In this document: piece after piece, positions 62,408 to 64,000 of the stretch
Numbering within the stretch: the first letter of the stretch is position 1
Layout of the letters: each line of letters begins with the position of its first letter
From: Billgrantia saliphila
GTDB lineage: Bacteria > Pseudomonadota > Gammaproteobacteria > Pseudomonadales > Halomonadaceae
Direction of reading: 5' to 3'
Assembly (NCBI RefSeq): GCF_002930105.1
Contig: NZ_PJRN01000015.1
Location: 47,042-111,041, forward strand
Length of the DNA: 64,000 nt
Program-made: the position numbers and the translations under genes
The notes under the pieces: model-generated
Told to the model about the DNA's origin: nothing
The model's input: only the letters and a program-made list of their open reading frames with translations
Databases searched by the model: none

Positions 62408-63712
62408 ATGATTCCCCAACTTCCTCCCTTCGATCCCGAGCTGGACGTGGCGGATTGGCTGCGCCGCCTCGCCGACATCGCCGTCGCCGCCGTGCATCCC
62501 GACACGCTGGTGGCCGACTTGCTGCCCGACCCGCCGCCAGGGCGCACCGTGGTGGTGGGGGCGGGTAAGGCGGCAGCTGCCATGGCCGCCGCGCTGGAGC
62601 GCGCCTGGCAGGAACGCTGTCCCGATGCGCCGCTCTCCGGCCTGGTAGTCACCCGCTATGGGCATGGTGCCGATTGCGACGTGATCGAAGTGCTCGAGGC
62701 CTCCCACCCGATGCCCGACGACCTGGGCGAGAAGGCGGCCCGCCGAATGCTCCAGGCCGTCGAAGGCCTGGGCGAGGACGACCGCGTCATCGCGCTGGTC
62801 TCCGGTGGCGGCTCGGCCTTGATGACGCTGCCGGCGGAGGGCATCACGCTTGCCGACAAGCAGGCCACCAATCGCGAACTGCTGCGCTGCGGCGCACCGA
62901 TCGGCCAGATGAACACCGTGCGTCGACACCTCTCGGCGATCAAGGGCGGGCGTCTGGCCGCGGCGGCGCATCCGGCCCAGGTGGTAACCTGGCTGATTTC
63001 CGATATTCCCGGCGACGTGGCCACGCAGATCGCCTCGGGCCCGACCTTGCCCGATCGCTCGACCCCGGCCGATGCTCTTATGGTACTTGAGCGCTACGCC
63101 ATCGAGGTGCCGGCGCACGTGCGCCAGCATCTCGAGCGGGACACATCGGCACCCTCGCCCGACGACGAAGCCTTCGAGCGCGACGACAGCGTGATCCTGG
63201 CGCGAGCCCACGACGCCCTTGAAGTCGCCAGGAATGTGGTGGAGGAGGCCGGGGTGATAGTGCGCGTGTTGGGCGACGACCTGGAGGGCGAGGCTTGCGA
63301 GCTGGGCCGTGCCCAGGCACGCATGGCTCTGGAGGCACGCGACGAGATCGCCACGCCGCTGCTGATTCTCTCCGGTGGCGAAACCAGCGTCACTGTGCGC
63401 GGGGATGGACGCGGCGGGCGCAACGTCGAGTACCTGCTGGGGCTGTTCGAAGCGCTGCGAGGCGCCCCGGGCATCCATGCCCTGGCCATCGATACCGACG
63501 GCATCGACGGCTCCGAGGACAATGCCGGCGCGCTGTTCTCCCCCGATGACTGGACTCGTGCCAAGGAGCAAGGCCTCGACCCCGCCGATTACCTGTCACG
63601 CAACGACGCGTATACTTTCTTTCAGGCGTTGGACCGGCTCATCGTCACCGGACCGACCCGTACCAACGTCAACGATTTCCGTGCCATTCTGGTCTTGCCG
63701 AGGACACCATGA
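62408..63712 (+). CDS. ttuD: Glycerate 2-kinase (MOFRL family, TtuD/GckA-like)
   Basis: This 434-residue kinase phosphorylates D-glycerate, giving 2-phosphoglycerate in this family. It has the N-terminal [17 protein letters not shown], the central [20 protein letters not shown] and the C-terminal MOFRL region [20 protein letters not shown] and [14 protein letters not shown] precedes the ATG at MIPQLPPF. Its stop overlaps the start of pyruvate kinase, so the product enters lower glycolysis directly. Confidence 0.93.
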   Translation: MIPQLPPFDPELDVADWLRRLADIAVAAVHPDTLVADLLPDPPPGRTVVVGAGKAAAAMAAALERAWQERCPDAPLSGLVVTRYGHGADCDVIEVLEASHPMPDDLGEKAARRMLQAVEGLGEDDRVIALVSGGGSALMTLPAEGITLADKQATNRELLRCGAPIGQMNTVRRHLSAIKGGRLAAAAHPAQVVTWLISDIPGDVATQIASGPTLPDRSTPADALMVLERYAIEVPAHVRQHLERDTSAPSPDDEAFERDDSVILARAHDALEVARNVVEEAGVIVRVLGDDLEGEACELGRAQARMALEARDEIATPLLILSGGETSVTVRGDGRGGRNVEYLLGLFEALRGAPGIHALAIDTDGIDGSEDNAGALFSPDDWTRAKEQGLDPADYLSRNDAYTFFQALDRLIVTGPTRTNVNDFRAILVLPRTP

Positions 63713-64000
63713 CGCTGCCCCCCCACGCTCCCATCCACGAGCCCATCCGTCGCACCAAGATCGTCGCCACCCTGGGCCCGGCCAGCGACCGCGAGGGCGT
63801 GCTGGAGGCCATGATCCGCACCGGCGTCGACGTGGTGCGCCTCAACTTCTCCCACGGCAGCGCCGCCGACCACCGCCGCCGACTCATCGCCGTGCGCCAG
63901 ATCGCCGACCGCCTGGGCAGGAGCGTCGCCGCGCTGGGCGACCTGCAGGGGCCCAAGATCCGCATCGCGCGCTTCCGCGACGGCGCGGTGGTGCTCGAGG
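63709..64000 (+). CDS. pyk: Pyruvate kinase (partial, runs off the right edge)
   Basis: The first 97 residues show the pyruvate-kinase start [20 protein letters not shown], the active-site segment [17 protein letters not shown] and DLQGPKIRI. It converts phosphoenolpyruvate to pyruvate. The ATGA overlap with the glycerate kinase gene matches the ttuD-ttuE pairing known from tartrate and glyoxylate operons. The rest lies outside the window. Confidence 0.93.
   Translation, partial: MTLPPHAPIHEPIRRTKIVATLGPASDREGVLEAMIRTGVDVVRLNFSHGSAADHRRRLIAVRQIADRLGRSVAALGDLQGPKIRIARFRDGAVVLE

Noticed and set aside
61270..62652. 460-codon minus-strand frame across glxR and the kinase start
   Set aside because: It is an antisense shadow. 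Both plus-strand genes have strong motifs and ribosome-binding sites.

Overview
The window is a continuous stretch of high-GC gammaproteobacterial chromosome. It most resembles a halophilic or marine Halomonas-type organism. The reasons are two BCCT osmolyte transporters, a choline-sulfate locus, three tripartite TRAP transporters, a phasin, a membrane-bound PuuD-type urate oxidase, and consistently high-GC codon use with short AT-rich promoters. This assignment comes from gene content, not from a database search. I see no rRNA, tRNA, CRISPR array, prophage or transposase.

Layout. 0-7.4 kb: a partial DksA-type zinc-finger gene, choline transporter (betT), choline sulfatase (betC) with a divergent LysR regulator, a small exported protein and a second BCCT carrier. 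7.5-12.9 kb: glycolate oxidase operon glcD-glcE-glcF-glcG with divergent glcC. A perfect 7-bp tandem repeat (14 units) sits at the glcF stop codon. 12.9-25.3 kb: a catabolic cluster for an unidentified acid, comprising a GntR regulator, GlcG-like protein, TRAP transporter, crotonase, CoA transferase, class V aminotransferase, large FAD/Fe-S dehydrogenase, threonine aldolase and gamma-carbonic anhydrase. 25.4-29.4 kb: lactate/glycolate permease, glutathione S-transferase, phasin and a phosphoribosyltransferase.

29.6-48.2 kb is a purine/ureide catabolic island. It holds two NCS2 permeases, a Tsx-like porin, a chemoreceptor, uraD, uraH, puuD, a GntR regulator, a catalase, two NCS1 permeases, allantoin racemase, puuE, ureidoglycine aminohydrolase and ureidoglycolate lyase. 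48.3-58.2 kb holds two mirror-image TRAP operons, each with an Asp/Glu-racemase superfamily protein. One ends in a GntR regulator and the other in a hydantoinase/dihydropyrimidinase. 58.5-64 kb is the glyoxylate-to-pyruvate branch: gcl, hyi, glxR, glycerate kinase and the start of pyruvate kinase.

Together the right half encodes urate -> 5-hydroxyisourate -> OHCU -> (S)-allantoin -> allantoate, then (S)-ureidoglycine -> ureidoglycolate -> glyoxylate -> tartronate semialdehyde -> glycerate -> pyruvate. The one internal hole is allantoate amidohydrolase. Glycolate oxidase also delivers glyoxylate. A GTATAC-centred palindrome recurs upstream of nearly every unit from 29 to 58 kb, including the GntR gene at 38.4 kb, and predicts one regulon. 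The most unusual points are this regulon, three racemase-superfamily proteins with two, zero and one catalytic cysteines, a crotonase without its catalytic glutamates, and an inverted pair of about 101-bp structured repeats around the ureidoglycine aminohydrolase gene.
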